From the NCBI GenBank assembly GCA_003116995.1, contig BDSL01000131.1, positions 179,940-243,939 of the forward strand: a stretch of 64,000 nucleotides of DNA, read 5' to 3'. Source of the stretch: Yamagishiella unicocca. Its lineage: Eukaryota; Chlorophyta; Chlorophyceae; Chlamydomonadales; Volvocaceae. The position numbers and the translations under genes are program-made. The notes beneath the pieces were generated by a model. That model was not told where the DNA came from, did not search any database, and saw only the letters and a program-made list of their open reading frames with translations. Below, one piece after another: positions 1-31,001 of the stretch (position 1 is its first letter; every line of letters begins with the position of its first letter).

Positions 1-3000
1 GGGGATGGCGGCTGCGGGGGGGGCCTGGGAGGCGAGCTTCCCGGAGGGGGTTGCGGCACAGGTGGCGGTGCAGGCGGGATGCGCGTAGTGGAGAAGTATA
101 CACGACCTGTGGTAGCAGGAGGAAACACGTCAGGGGCTGCGGGAAAGCGGGTGTACGGCGGCGGCGCGGCCGTACCCACCTCCGCAGTAGGTGACGTTTA
201 GGGCCTTGGCGCAGTATTGGTACGGATTGCTGTTGTTGAAGGTCGCGCAGGTGGAGCTTACTTGGCACCTGCACGTCGCAACGCGAAGGGTGCGGAAGCA
301 AAACGACCCTGGTGGACTGTTTGGGGCGTGAGCAAGTATCTATTCATCTGCTACCGTCCTCGCCGTCCAAGAGGGAGTTCAGGACGAATCAGTCATCACC
401 ATCTGTCTGGAACCCAATGTAACAGTTACTACTACCAGCCACCACGACGCCAACTTCACACCACGTTCACGGAAGCACCGCGCCAACGACCGCGCCACCG
501 ATCGGAAGATTCAAACAGCGTACGTGTTAATCAGTGCCCGAAGCGTGCACACCGGGCGCACCATAGACGCACCAAAGGCGGGTGTCTCCGTCAGGCGACG
601 CGCAGTAGCTCGAGTAGATGCCGCTGTAAGCCCAGGTGCTCCGGCAAGCGCAGCCGGCGCTTGTCGTCTGGGAAGAAGGCCCGCAGAAAGTGCGGCAGAC
701 CGCGAACACCGCGACGGGCATCAACACGTGAGTGACGATAGCATGACAAAGTATACCCGGCGTGTGCCCTCCTCAAGTCACCGTATGCCGCCAACATCTG
801 TCGCACGTCAGGTAAGTGACTTTTGGCCATGAAAAATAACCCCTTTTGTGGCGTGTTAAATGCGTGCACATACTGGCGCTTCTGAACATCAAGCAATTTT
901 CTCCATTTCAAGGCAAAGCGACGCGCGTGTAAGCCCCACCTTGCACTCCAAGGGAACGGCCCGCGGTGGTGGCGGCGGTGGCATGGGAGGCGGCGACGGC
1001 GGTCGGGGTGGCGGTGGTGGAGGCATGTTTGTGCCCGGAGCTGGGGGCCGCTTGCAGATTTGAGCGGTGCCTACGAGCAGCATCCACCCAGGGACGAATT
1101 GGCATTGGATAGCAGGGATTGGGAGGCAGCGGGGATGAGGAGTAACGTGAACTGTTGGCAGTGCATGGTAGGAATTCGAAGGCAACGCTGAGGTTGATAA
1201 GTAAGGCCCACGTTTTGCCCGCAGTGGCCTTTTCCTGCCTGCAGCGTGTTAGTAGTGTTCCCGCAGGTTTCAGCCGGAGCCCGCTCGAGGAGGAGGTGTC
1301 GAAGGCCCGTCCCAGGCCGTTGTTCGCCGTCTCCTTTGTCCGCCGGCCTATCGCACTGCTCTGCCCTGTAAGCCGTCACCAAGACGGCCACAGTCTACAA
1401 ATGCATCAAGCGCATGATCACGCAGCACGGGCCGGGATGTAGCCATGGCTGGCGGCCCTACCGTTGCAGCGCAGGATGCACTGTGCCCCCGCGGTGGCAG
1501 CACAGTCGGTGCACGTGGCGGGGTTGAGAACCTCACAACTGCGGGCAGTAGGGAGGGGCAGGAGGGGGCCCGATGCAGGCAGGGGGGGACAGAGTTCAAG
1601 GCGGCTGCGCATGGGGGCCGTCACGGAACCAGCTGCTTGCGCGCTAGCAAGGAACTATGATACCCCTGGGAACCCTGGATCGACTGGGGTCAAAACCCGT
1701 TAGGGATTCAACTTACAATACGCCGTTGCTGGTGTCGATGCGGTCGCAGTAGGTGTAGGTGTTCCCGTTGGAGGTCCAGGAGCTCTTGCACGCGCAATTT
1801 CTCATCGTGGCCTGCCAGGTGAGTACACGGATGGATCTTTACTGGATGGCTTCTCGTCGCGGCGTGTCAGCAACACCGCAGCTTAAATATTACTGGCCGT
1901 GCTTGTGCTAAGCCCAGTTGTAAACAGCAATGTCGGGACTCCAGCGGGCACCGAAAGTGGCAGAAGGCACGTAGAGTTCCATGCTCTATGAGCGCACCTT
2001 ACAGATGTCCGTGTACACCTCCGGCGGCGGCGACAGCTGAGGCGGCGGCGGCGCAGCGTTTTGCGCGTAGTACTGCCCCCACGCGTACATCACGGGGTTG
2101 AGCTCCGCCGTCATAAAGTGCGCGCGCTGGGCCTGCGCCGCCGTGAAGTGCCCCAGAGCGGCGAAGCACACGGCCGTGTTGTACGTCATGTAATTCCCCA
2201 GCTCGTCATAGCCGGCCAGCGAAGGGCAGGAGTCCGCCCAGGCGTTCATGTCCGTGCTTGGAATCCCCAGGGTCGTGCTCCAGCGCTGGTAGGCCGCGTC
2301 CCAATCTCCGCCGTACTGACCCCAAAAGAGCTCCATGCAGTACGACACGGCAGTCGAAAAGTAGCTACTGGTGCCAGCACCCCCTGTTGGAAGTCACCCA
2401 TCACATGCGTTGAGGAACAGTGTGAGATTTAGGAATTAAAACTGTGACGCGATGAAGGTAAAATGGAATCCGTTGGAATCGACGTCGCAGAACGGACCAA
2501 AGTACGGTAGCTACGGACGATTCGGTTGCAATTGGCACTGTGGCGCGCGTAAGAGGTGCAAACACGAGATATCCAGAGACCTCACCCACCGAAAGATGTG
2601 GGCGTATCGATCGCGTAGTCGTCGTCGAGGCAACTGTTTACGGCGTTATTCGTTGGGCCGAAGGTGTGCTGTAACCCCAAGTGGTGGAAGACCTCGTGGA
2701 GCAGCGTGCCGGCGCCGTCGTTGTACATTGGAAGGGAATTGTAACCGGCAACCGACATGCTGTCCCATGTGATAAAAATGTGTCCGCCAGCTGGATTCAG
2801 GTCAGATCTGCGCCGCCAGGAGGGCACACACAATCAAAATGGGGCAATTGTGAGGTAGATTCTACTGTTAAGCATATTCGTAGGATGGCTGGTGGTTTGG
2901 CGGTTAGCTTGGCTGCCCCGGCAACCATCAGAGGAATGGAGAAGATAAGCGACGCGCCAGAAAAACGGCGAAGCTGCGCGAAGACTGGTCGCTTACCCTG

Positions 3001-6000
3001 GGACGTACGCATACCCGAGCGGAACAGTCTTTGACGCCGTGGAATCACTGGCCACGAAGACGTTCAGGCACCGGGGCCAATCCGCAACTAGCCTGCGGGT
3101 CAGCCACCGCGCGCAAAACAAGTCAAGACTGCCAAAATGCCAGCAGATTAACCACAGCATGAAGAGGAGCACCGTCAAACGCGAAAAACCCGGACCAGTA
3201 CAGCGCCCACGAGCTGAGGTCACCGGTAGCAAGCATTCATCGCACAATCCGTACATAGCTGCTGGCCGCAGCTCAGTCAGTTGCAGTGACAGCTATAGTG
3301 TTACAGCCACAGATGCACGGCACCCAACGTGGACCTACGTCGACATGAAGGTCTTGTTCGTGAAGCACGCTGGGCCCGTGCAGTTGGGGGCTCCGAGCCA
3401 CGTGGCGCGATCGCTGAGCAACAGGTTCGGGTACGCCGTGGCGTCGAAGCGAACCTCCTGCGCACGCGGAACCCAGCGTTCAGGGTTAACGGCAGGGAGG
3501 GGGAAAGGGTCGAGTGATCGGCAGGTCGCGGTTAGGAGAGCTGCATGCCAGATCGGACACCACACGCGACGGTCAAAGAGTTGACCGCCATTACGTAAAG
3601 CATCTACGTGGTATGGCGACAGCTAAGAAGGCGCCAAGGTTACGGCCTGCTGCCCAGGAGCTCTAGGACCTGGGCGGGACTCCGAAGGACTGCCCGTTTG
3701 AGGGAGCGGGCCCAGGGAATTAACCAGGTAGACCGGCAGCAGGCCCGATGCAGCCCCAAGCCGATCCAAGGTTAGCGGGGAAGGTTACGTGCTGTGGGCC
3801 GCCATACCACCACCTAGGTATTGTGATGGGGCACAGTACCCGGCCACAGCAGTGGTACACGGGGTCATCGACTGCGCTAGGTTAACGTTGCACACCTGGA
3901 CGAAGAACTGGATATTGGTGGGCTTGGCCATATAGTTTGCGATGCGGACCAGGCGCTGGGCATACGCGCGGGACTGGAGGTAATTGACGGGCCCTATGGA
4001 GCCATCTGTCTCCGTGTAGAGCATGATGTGGAAGATGATCGGCAGCATGAGATGCGGCATGCTGGCTGGCGTAGAAACCGTAAAGGTGGCTGGCGGCATT
4101 GAGTAGTTAAAGTTTGCGGGCAATGCCAGCAGGCTGCGCCCGTGCATCGCTTTGTCGAGGTCCCCGCCAGTGATGCTGAGGTGTGAGACGTTCTGCTCGC
4201 TGCCTAAATCGCCGCCGTAGCGCACGTGATGCTCTTCCGAGTCAGAGTCTTTCCTCTCCACCATCGGCTGCTGCGTGCCCCAGCGCTCCAGGGCAGCCCG
4301 TCGTCGGTCGCCATCGGGGCCGCCATACAGCGTCCAGTGGGAGCCGTGCAGCCCATGTGCAATTTGCTGGAGCACGGGCAGATCCGCGTGCAGCTCCGCC
4401 AGAACGGCGGCGATGCCGGGGATCAGGGCGGCGAAGTCCAAGCCACTCAGGCCGCAGCTGATCTCCACTGTCGACGCGGCCTGGCCCAGCTTATCCTCGC
4501 TCGTCAGCGCGTCGTACACTGCAGCAGTGAACTCGAGCTCGCGGTAGATTTCCTGATCCGGCCAGAACGCTGTGGCCAGCGGCTGGCCCTCCACGTCCTG
4601 CTGCCTCAACGCGATGTTGTCGGTCACCCAATGGAAGGTGGCCCCCAGGGCCTTATACAGGTCGTAATGGCAAGCCTGGAGAGTGAGGGCCAGGTGGACG
4701 GTGGGCACGATGGCAGGTTCGATTCAGGAACCCAAAAGGCCGCAATACGCGTATTGGAGCGTGCACCATTAAGAGGACGGCATAAAGTGACGAATCTGAG
4801 GCACCGGCGGCACCGGCGGCACAGGTAACGGGTGGTCTCGCAGTTGGCGGCGAGTGCCAAGCCTTTGCGCATGGTTTCGCACTCCCAGTGTTAGGTGAGC
4901 AACGGAACGCGACCATGCGCTGTCTGGCTGCCGACACGCCCCTTTCGCCAGAAAACAGAGAACATAACACTCCAAATCAGCCAGTCGCGCTCCGCGGCTA
5001 GCGCTACTCGCTGTACCGACGCACCGTGTCCCTGTCTAAAACCTTGCGCATCTGGTCGATTGCCAATGCGCGAGGCGCGCACAGACCCAGACGGCGGAGA
5101 CGAGCGATGACACTGCGGTCAGCTGGTCGACGGCATTCCCCCGACGACGTGGCTAGCGTAAGAAGCATTTCACCACTTCGATTCCCCAGGGGAGCAGGAG
5201 GCATGTGGGCGGGCGTCGCAATGTGGGTCGACAGAGGAGCGGAATACCCTTCCCTGGGCGGCGGCGCAGTCCATACCTGCTGGGCCGCCGGGTCGAATAA
5301 GCGCAGCGCCAGGTTGTATAGGTCCGCAGCGGTCGCAGAGCTGCAGCGCTCTGGCCGGGAGACGTACAGCCGCAGTACGACCGGTGTCATGTACGGCAGC
5401 AATGAGTTGGACGAGCCTGCGATTGGAGGGGAAACCAAGCAAGCCCCTGGGCCAACGCGCAATGGCTGGAGAACCGGCTGCCCTGCGAAGTTATCAGGCA
5501 GGTCATCGTACAGGTCGTCGTACTGGTCATCGTACAGGTCATCGTACAGGTCATCGTACAGGTCATCGCACAGGCGTTAGTAGAACCATGGCCACGCCAT
5601 TGCTCCAGGTGATCGGGAGGCCTGTCTAGTCGCTTGCTGAACATGAGAGAGGCCAGCTGCCCAGGGCGTGTCCAGCTGCCCGGGACTCCTCTTTGGGTCC
5701 ATGGCTGTTGCTGCTGCCAGCTGCCCGGAGCTAACCACCTGAAACCCAAATAGAGGGTCCCTGGTTCCTACCCTCGGATCGAACAGCATGCCACCACCAT
5801 AGCCATGCATTACAATCCTGAGATCCTGCCGCGGATCCCTATTTGTAGGCCCATCCTTGCCCCCACGAACCTTCAGCCAGCGACAGAGGCTCCGCCGCCG
5901 CAAAAAGGAGGTAGGCAATTGAAGACACCCGGGTGCCCTGTGTGTATAGCTGCTGCACCTCTGAACCAGCCGCGGTGGTGGGGTCGTTGACGGCAAGGAA

Positions 6001-6060
6001 CGGACGTTGTGACTCTTCGGGCACGTTCTTGGTACTGCTGGTTAGCGAATCTGGATGCAC
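1..6060 (-). CDS. Pappalysin-type (M43) zinc metalloprotease, multi-exon, C-terminus leaves the window
   Basis: Zinc endopeptidase, probably secreted. Exons in phase on the minus strand: about 5576-5025, 4675 to about 3898 (ends NIQFFVQ), about 3503-3335 (EVRFDATAYPN), about 3087-3000 (CLNVFVASDS), about 2805-2587, about 2385-2004, then small Cys-rich exons. The 2.6 kb exon has the metzincin motif HEVFHHLGLQHTF (HExxHxxGxxH); the next exon has the Met-turn NYMTYNTA. IIFHIMLYTETDG is the usual start of the M43 fold. After the catalytic domain, Pro-rich linkers (PPPPQLSPPP near 2030; PPPPPPRPPSPPP near 1000; one in 1-85) alternate with modules such as CACKSSWTSNGNTYTYC (1790), CACRSTWAYSGIYSSYC (640) and CATFNNSNPYQYC (230). 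A strong acceptor near 90 carries the frame off the edge. Exon-like frames at 5781-6060 (NVPEESQRPFLAV, HGYGGGMLFDPR) are probably upstream exons; the start codon was not found. M43 assignment is firm; 5' exons are tentative. Confidence 0.82.
5499..5574 (-). repeat. 12-bp tandem repeat encoding DDLY
   Basis: About six copies of CAGGTCATCGTA (plus strand). Read on the minus strand they give DDLY repeats, in frame with the protease exon at 5576-5025. A stop lies just upstream at 5577-5579, and a better splice acceptor (near 5417, before SSNSLLPYM) lies downstream, so the repeat may be intronic rather than coding. Confidence 0.6.
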
Positions 6061-7996
6061 GGCACCATGGGGTGTATAAGTGCAGTGTTACAACCTCCCA
6101 GCGAGGGGAGTAGCGAAATATCTTGGGATGCCTCTATATGACTGCTGAGTTGAGGCTCGCGTCTACGGTGATTGGCGCTGCTGTCGGCATTATGCCGGTT
6201 AACTCAAACCCAAACGCAGACGCTCACATTCATAACCGTATTCTTCAAATGACCGCAACTTCCGTCCTAGATGCGGCTCGCTGGCTGACACAACGGATGT
6301 CAATAGCAGCGAAGTGGCGACCGCCAGGAAGTCCCATCCTGTTAGCAACGTTATGCGCGACATATATTGCCACGCTTCAGATATACGCGTGGCGTATGGA
6401 TAGGCTGGATGACCTCCCAGCGCTAGGACCTCTTTCCGAAATGGCTAACCATTCATGGGCACAACTACCCTGGGTTTTCCGTGAGCGTTTCGTCAACAAA
6501 TTGCGTTCGTTCACATTTGTGTCCAGTCGGCTGGATACAGTTCGGCAAAAGTCGCCTTGACGCATGTCGGCCGTACGTCGTGGGCGTTTCCTGGCGAGGG
6601 GCCGGTGTTCCACGCGCTCCAATCGACCTAACAACTCACACACAACAGCGCGGCACGCAACGCCGTTGCGGCGACGGCTTTCCCATGACGGCCTTCGGTC
6701 TTTCGGTGAGGCATGGGAATGCCGTCGATGATTCGCCAATAATGTGTATCATACATGCACACGTATCATTAGTACTAAACTAGCAGCACATTGGAGCCAC
6801 ACCGCCTCGCAGACCTTGCTCTTCCCATGTCAGCCTTCAAACGTGCGTGGTGGAATGATGGGGGGGGACAGTTCCTGAGCTAGCAATGAGCGCTTTCAAA
6901 CTGAGGCCACGAGCAAGGAGGCGGTGGAGATCGAATATGATGTTGTGCCGGATAAGGGGTGGGGAAGGCCTCAATGGTTGACACTGTCTTGGGCGCATTG
7001 ACACCGGTGTTTTTTAAAAGTAATATATTACTTAAATGGAATAAATCGGGGTTTGGGGCTTGGAAACAACGGAACAGATTGAGGCTGACCCGTACATTTT
7101 TATTACTTAAGCCAAAAACGCCCATTCCTGTCTGGCGTGGCGGGACTAGCAGAACCAGAACCCCAACAAGTGGCAGATTTCCTATCCTGCCAAGTATCCC
7201 TGGGCCGAGCGTGTGCCTGCTGACGTGGACAGCGGGGAAGTTCACGACAAAGTGCGCTGCGTTCCCGTTTGGTGACGCACTGCGGAAACTGGCGGAAATG
7301 GCTGGCCGGCAGCAGCAGGGGGCGGTACATGATGAACGGGTAGAGACCCAGCGCCACTGTGCTGCGGTTTGCCCTAACAGATGACACTAAGAAACACACC
7401 AACTGTACGTGGCTCTGGGTCTGTGAAAGGACTTGTAACTTATCGGGGGGAGGCTGGGGGGGGCGGAGCCCCCCCCAGCGCCGCACAGCTATGGAACAAA
7501 TATCAAACGCCCCTGAAATTTTATTACTTCAGATGGAATAAATCGAGACCCCCCTAAAACGAAAAAAAACACTGATTGACACGTCTTGTCCGCGGGTTGC
7601 GTGTGTACATACTAGCGAGATAAGGTACAGGCCTTGAGTGGAAGCGGCTGCGGTTTCAACACCCCCAATACCATGCTTGCGTCAGGTAGTTCGTCGCAGG
7701 AACAGTCGCACGGCAGATCCTCCGTGATGCCGAGGCGGAATTGGTTGGTTGGTGGCGATGCAAGACGCTTGGGTTGTGGTCATGTACAGCCGGCCGCGCG
7801 CAGCCGCGCGTATCCCCTTCACCAATGTAATATCCGCCGTTCATCTTTCTCGACGCCATTTGGGATCCAATATCCCCTTTCCTAACCAAGTTCGTCCTAA
7901 GCCTCTCCTACACAAGTCCGTCCTGGTCCGTCCGAGTCAGCACTAGATACCCGCCGATGCCGCCTTGCAACTACACTTTGTTCCATTATGTAGCAA
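6061..7996. other. No gene assigned; intergenic or decayed mobile DNA
   Basis: Open frames here (for example 6123-6560 plus and 6377-6739 minus) overlap on opposite strands and show no family motif. A short sequence, ATGGAATAAATCG, occurs at about 7036 and again at about 7533, suggesting an old repeat. A perfect G/C hairpin lies at 7453-7479. Confidence 0.5.
7453..7479. repeat. Perfect 12-bp G/C hairpin
   Basis: GCTGGGGGGGGC and GCCCCCCCCAGC separated by GGA form a perfect 12-bp stem with a 3-nt loop. It may be the end of a mobile element or a structural element; no adjacent gene explains it. Confidence 0.7.
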
Positions 7997-8296
7997 AGTG
8001 TAACTTTCTGCAGCCCGTTATGTGACTTGTGGAATGCTTAGCTACTTCACGACGGTAATTATGACGGCGATGTTTCTATGACAAGCCTCGATTTGTACGG
8101 TTCGGACGAGCCGGGAGGCTCGTGAGCCGCTTTCCATCGAAACAAATACATAGCGACATTAAAGATCATATGGTTGAACTGAAAGATGCGTTTGCGGTAC
8201 ACTTGTACTTGAGCAAGTACAAAGTGTTACTCGCATGCTCGAACCTGGGCCTTCCCTTCTGGACTGTGTATATGACATCCGAGGTAGCCTACAAAC

Positions 8297-8390
8297 CGTA
8301 CGGAAAATGCACGAAAAATGCACGATAAAGGCACGAAATGGTACGATAAATGCGCGGAAAAGGTGCGAGAAATGCACGGAAAAGGTATGG
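8297..8390. repeat. Short degenerate tandem repeat (GAAAATGCACG type)
   Basis: About eight imperfect copies of an 11-12-bp A-rich unit ending in GCACG or close variants. It lies at the left end of the block found only in copy 1 of the segmental duplication. Confidence 0.6.
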
Positions 8391-8608
8391 CTGGAGGTAT
8401 CTAACGAATACGCGATCGCAGAGAGGTTTACGACAGTGAACCTTAGATGTTAATGTGAAGAGGCTAGTAGACGAAATCGCGACCGTAAGCATTAGGAATT
8501 GTACTCTTTGAAGGTCGTTTGCTAAAGCAGGAGGTAGTGTACAGAAGTGCCAATAGCGATATCGGAAGTGAAGTCACCGAAGATATGGTGGCGGCCGGCC
8601 ATTAAGCT

Positions 8609-9493
8609 GTGATGCAAGGTAGTGACGGCGGCGGCCGAAGCGGAGCTGGACCCTCGTTCACAGCGTTATTGCAAGATGCAATTGCGACACCTAACGCAGC
8701 AGCAGCACATGGCAGCCTTGGAGGCCCATCCGTTCTGACGCCGGAGCAACTTCAAGCAATAGCCCAATATCAAGCGCAACAACAGTCTTATATAGATGAG
8801 CTGCGCCGTGTCCTACTAGCACAACAAGGTCGCCTGGCCGGTATCCCTGCTGCAGCAGGTGTCGTCGTTGCCGCGCATCAGGTACAACCTCTACAGCAGA
8901 ATGCGCAGCAACTGCTTGCAGCACAACAAGGAGGCCAGCATCAGCAAGTTCAGGACAATACGGCGGCAGATACAGCGCGCAACGGTGGTGCAGGTCGTGC
9001 CGCTGCACCTGCGACCACAGCTACTGCCGCAGGTGGTGAAGCGGCTGCAGAGCATGCTGGTCGCGGCATTGCAGCCGCTCCACAGAGGCGTCGCAGTCCA
9101 AGCGCGCCTGGTCGGGTGCCCAGGCGGCGTGGGCGTGGTGGCCGTGTGGGACGCGGGCGTGGGCGCGGTACCCGGGGTCGAGCCAGCGCTCAAGCTGACG
9201 TTGAAGACGGCGCAGAATTGGAGGATGAGCAACCTGCAGACGTTGTTCGAGGAGGGGACGCGGCTGGTGAGGAGGAGGAACCAGCAGCCACAGATACCCA
9301 TCACTACGGCGTTGCGTCAACGGCGATGCCTGGGGACAGGACACGGTATCCATTGACAGAGTGGAGTATAACACTGTCACAACGGCGCGCGGATGTTCCA
9401 CGATCATGGTTGAGTGTCGTGATATCGTGGGTGCGTCGGTGCTGCGAGGCTGGCTTTAAAACAGCATCCTCTTGGAAGACCTCATCTGCGTAG
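8609..9493 (+). CDS. Unrecognised Ala/Gln-rich protein with an RGRG basic tract, possibly encoded by a mobile element
   Basis: Open frame of 294 codons from ATG; no family recognised. The first part is rich in Ala and Gln, with a likely coiled-coil stretch around residues 45-75 (LTPEQLQAIAQYQAQQQSY). Residues about 160-195 form a strongly basic tract (RRRGRGGRVGRGRGRGTRG), followed by an acidic stretch (about 195-225, EDGAELEDEQ and GEEEEP). A low-complexity N-terminus, an Arg/Gly tract and an acidic patch would suit a nucleic-acid-binding protein, but that is inference. The frame lies wholly inside the roughly 1.78-kb block that copy 2 of the segmental duplication lacks, so it may belong to an inserted element or have been deleted from copy 2. 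Splicing was not excluded. Confidence 0.4.
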   Translation: MMQGSDGGGRSGAGPSFTALLQDAIATPNAAAAHGSLGGPSVLTPEQLQAIAQYQAQQQSYIDELRRVLLAQQGRLAGIPAAAGVVVAAHQVQPLQQNAQQLLAAQQGGQHQQVQDNTAADTARNGGAGRAAAPATTATAAGGEAAAEHAGRGIAAAPQRRRSPSAPGRVPRRRGRGGRVGRGRGRGTRGRASAQADVEDGAELEDEQPADVVRGGDAAGEEEEPAATDTHHYGVASTAMPGDRTRYPLTEWSITLSQRRADVPRSWLSVVISWVRRCCEAGFKTASSWKTSSA

Positions 9494-11186
9494 TCGATGC
9501 TCACCTGCACGAAAGCAAATCATATAGCAGAACATGAAATCAAGGTATACTATGGCATCGTAACGAGGCCCACGTTGCAGCACTAAAACCATATGGGAAG
9601 GGTGTGCGTATTAGTGAACAGCGCGTCCTACCACAGTATGACAGCGAGGCATGACCTTGAGATCAGGTAACCACACGAACGCGACCTAACATGGATAACG
9701 GGCATACCATGATCTTCTTGTTGTCGCTCGTCAACGTCTGGAAACCAAAGCCTCCTACGTTGTCATCGTTGGCGACGCAGAGGATGCGCACAATCAGCGA
9801 TCCAATGACGTCGCCCTCCTTGCCGGCGACATCGATCGGCAACGCGCAGCACCGCAACATCAGGCGCAACCAATGGCATTCTCCTGTTGAACCGGCAAAG
9901 AATGTTGTGAATAAGAAAAGGAGAGAGTGTCACATTTCCAATTGCTTCACTATCGTCTTCCATTGCGTACTGTCGTGCATATATCATAAACTGTCGTGCA
10001 GCTGTCGTGCAGCTTTATTTATTCCTTCGTGTGTATCTCATACAGTTTACTGACGAGTGGAAGCCGGTGGGTCACCGCACATCCACTAACTGAGCGCCGG
10101 CGGTGACCACCTTACTTCATGGCCACTTGTCCAGAGCACGATGGCTGTTGAACAAACAGGTTGAATACTGTCCACTTGATCATACCAGGTTTCAGGCGGC
10201 GACGACGCGCGAGCGTTTCGGTTTCCTGCGAAAGTGCCACGGGCAGCAGCCGCGCTTGCCTTTTCAAGAACAGCAGCTCACATCAGGAGCGCGCATGGCA
10301 CACACGCAGCCACTGCTGTGACTTATCGAGTTGCATGGTCTTCAGCGTCCCGGAGCCTTTTGTAGTCGGCGAGCTAGCACCCTGCGTTTCGTAAGAAGGT
10401 AGGGGTACGCACGACACGTGAAACCTACGCCGACTACTCTGGCATTGGCGCTCTGCAATTCCGCTCGAGCGAGAGTATACACACGTCGTTGAATAAAGGA
10501 GCTGACGGAGTGACCCTATAGTATTGTCTGTTGGATCACCCTTGCATGGCGACTTACCCGACTGCTGGCATGGTGTAGTGGTAGGTAAGGGCCAAGGTAA
10601 ATCATCACACCAAACGATGTAGCACCACAACAGGTTCTCCGGCAAGAAGCGAATATCACCAGCAGCCGCCGCCCGTTGATACCCGATTGATGCATGTCTG
10701 ATTGACCTATCGCACCGGTTGAGCATCGCTCGCTCTCCGCGCAGGTCTTCTTCGCGCGCCTGCTGATACCTCGCCTGTCCGTCTGTCACGTACGTCATTC
10801 AAGATCAAGGACGCGATGTTGCCGCCGGATCTGACCCCATATGACGGCAGAAAAGGTGTGCATACTACCTTACGTACGTCCAGAGAGGCTGGCGGCCCGC
10901 CCACGCACATCTTTGCTAGCATCTTGTTGTTAGCTGGGTGCAGGCTGCATAGCTCGCGGCGGCCTGTTGCGTGCTTTGCTTGCTTCAGTAGTTGCATCAC
11001 CGCTGTCGTCGCGTGCAAGCATATGTTCTACTTTAGAACATATGAAGGTAGGAATGAAGTAAAACACCTATGTTCATTATGTCGCCATGCATACACACCC
11101 ACGCGTACCTGCAGCAGCAGAAAATTAGCTAATAACCCTGTCCGTGCGTGGCCCCTATCTACCTACCTCGCATCGATCCGCCCATG

Positions 11187-11245
11187 TGTTGTATCATGAC
11201 CTGAACAGAAAAGGTTTCATGATACATCCCAGGACAGATACAACA
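11187..11245. mobile_element. 59-bp TG...CA mini-element at the protease start codon
   Basis: It begins TGTTGTATC and ends GATACAACA, which are inverted 9-bp ends, and is flanked on both sides by CCATG (11,182-11,186 and 11,246-11,250). The duplicate at 42,205-42,225 has no insert and reads straight through (CGCCTATGCGCG). The right-hand CCATG contains the protease ATG. TG...CA ends and a 5-bp target duplication suit a tiny solo LTR or a MITE. Confidence 0.8.
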
Positions 11246-11247
11246 CC

Positions 11248-30115
<18,868 letters not shown>

Positions 30116-30487
30116 GTAGATGCACGAGGTTGCGCCGACCTCCGGTGGCAGTGCTCAATCGCGCCGCCTGAATCGGCGAAGACAGCAGCTGACGTACGTG
30201 CGCCGGAAGGGCGCAACGCTGCCAAGTGTACATACCCCATTGGACAACCTTTGCGGGCTGCAAATGCACGGTCGTTGATCGTGGCGCGAGACTTACAGTC
30301 TGACAGAACACAGGCCTTCTTCTTAGGGAAAAAGTCGCTGTGACATTCCTAGTAGATGCATAGCCGTCTCGCGGGTATCAGTCATTGCAGGTCGTGGTTT
30401 CAGTGCTGCTTAAGCGCGAATCAAAAGCGCGGCGGTTGGAATAAAATGTCTCCAGTGTGCGTTGTTGGGTGTGGTTCATTAATACTA

Positions 30488-30492
30488 TGTAA
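30488..30492 (+). terminator. Candidate TGTAA polyadenylation signal
   Basis: TGTAA is the usual polyadenylation signal in volvocine algae. This is a candidate downstream of the protease stop at 30,115; another TGTAA is at about 30,699. The choice cannot be made without transcripts. Confidence 0.25.
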
Positions 30493-30989
30493 CGAACTTC
30501 GTTATCTATCACTTAAAAGCTTTCGGCGGTCAGTGGTAGCTGGCTCACAATCGGAGCCGAAAGGATGGCCGAACCCGCCCCGCAAGGGTGCGCGCATCGG
30601 GCCCACCTAGCCTAGGGCGCCTTAGCACGGCGGGATGCCACCTCTGACAGTCCAGTTCATGCTGAACGTATCCGCTCTCACGAGGTGCCCAGTTGTGGAT
30701 GTGTAACGGCAGTGTCGAGCCTGCATTTACTGCTCTCCAAGTAACAGTGCAGTGATGTATATGTACTCGAGTTAGCACTCGAACATGTAGCTACCTACGG
30801 CGCTCAACCTGCTGTTTTTCATTGTGTCTAAAGCCTGGTCAGCTGGAGACTATGCGCTTGGAAAGGAGTAGTACGAGGCAGGCCTGGAGTCGGCCAGCAT
30901 CAGCCACCCCATCCTACGTAGCCGTGTTGGGGGCAGACACGAATATCGACGTGTCCCCTTCCCGTTCCACACTGCTGGCTGACCATACA
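30493..30989. other. No gene seen between the protease and the LINE
   Basis: Contains no frame with a recognisable motif and no clear repeat. The 5' end of the following LINE copy probably lies within its last 200 bases. Confidence 0.5.
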
Positions 30990-31001
30990 TGCTGACCATA
31001 C

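Larger units (their letters stand above)
8266..10045. mobile_element. 1.78-kb block present only in duplication copy 1 (insertion in copy 1 or deletion in copy 2)
   Basis: In copy 2, the sequence matching 8265 (...CCTTCTGGACT) joins within about 20 bases to the sequence matching 10,046 (TTTACTGACG). The intervening block contains the 294-codon frame, an A-rich tandem repeat at its left end and repeated CTGTCGTGCA at 9967-10,015. I saw no clear terminal inverted repeats or target duplication. Confidence 0.45.

Noticed and set aside
6123..6560. 145-codon plus-strand frame
   Set aside because: No motif, no splice partners and an overlapping minus-strand frame of similar length; not supportable as a gene.
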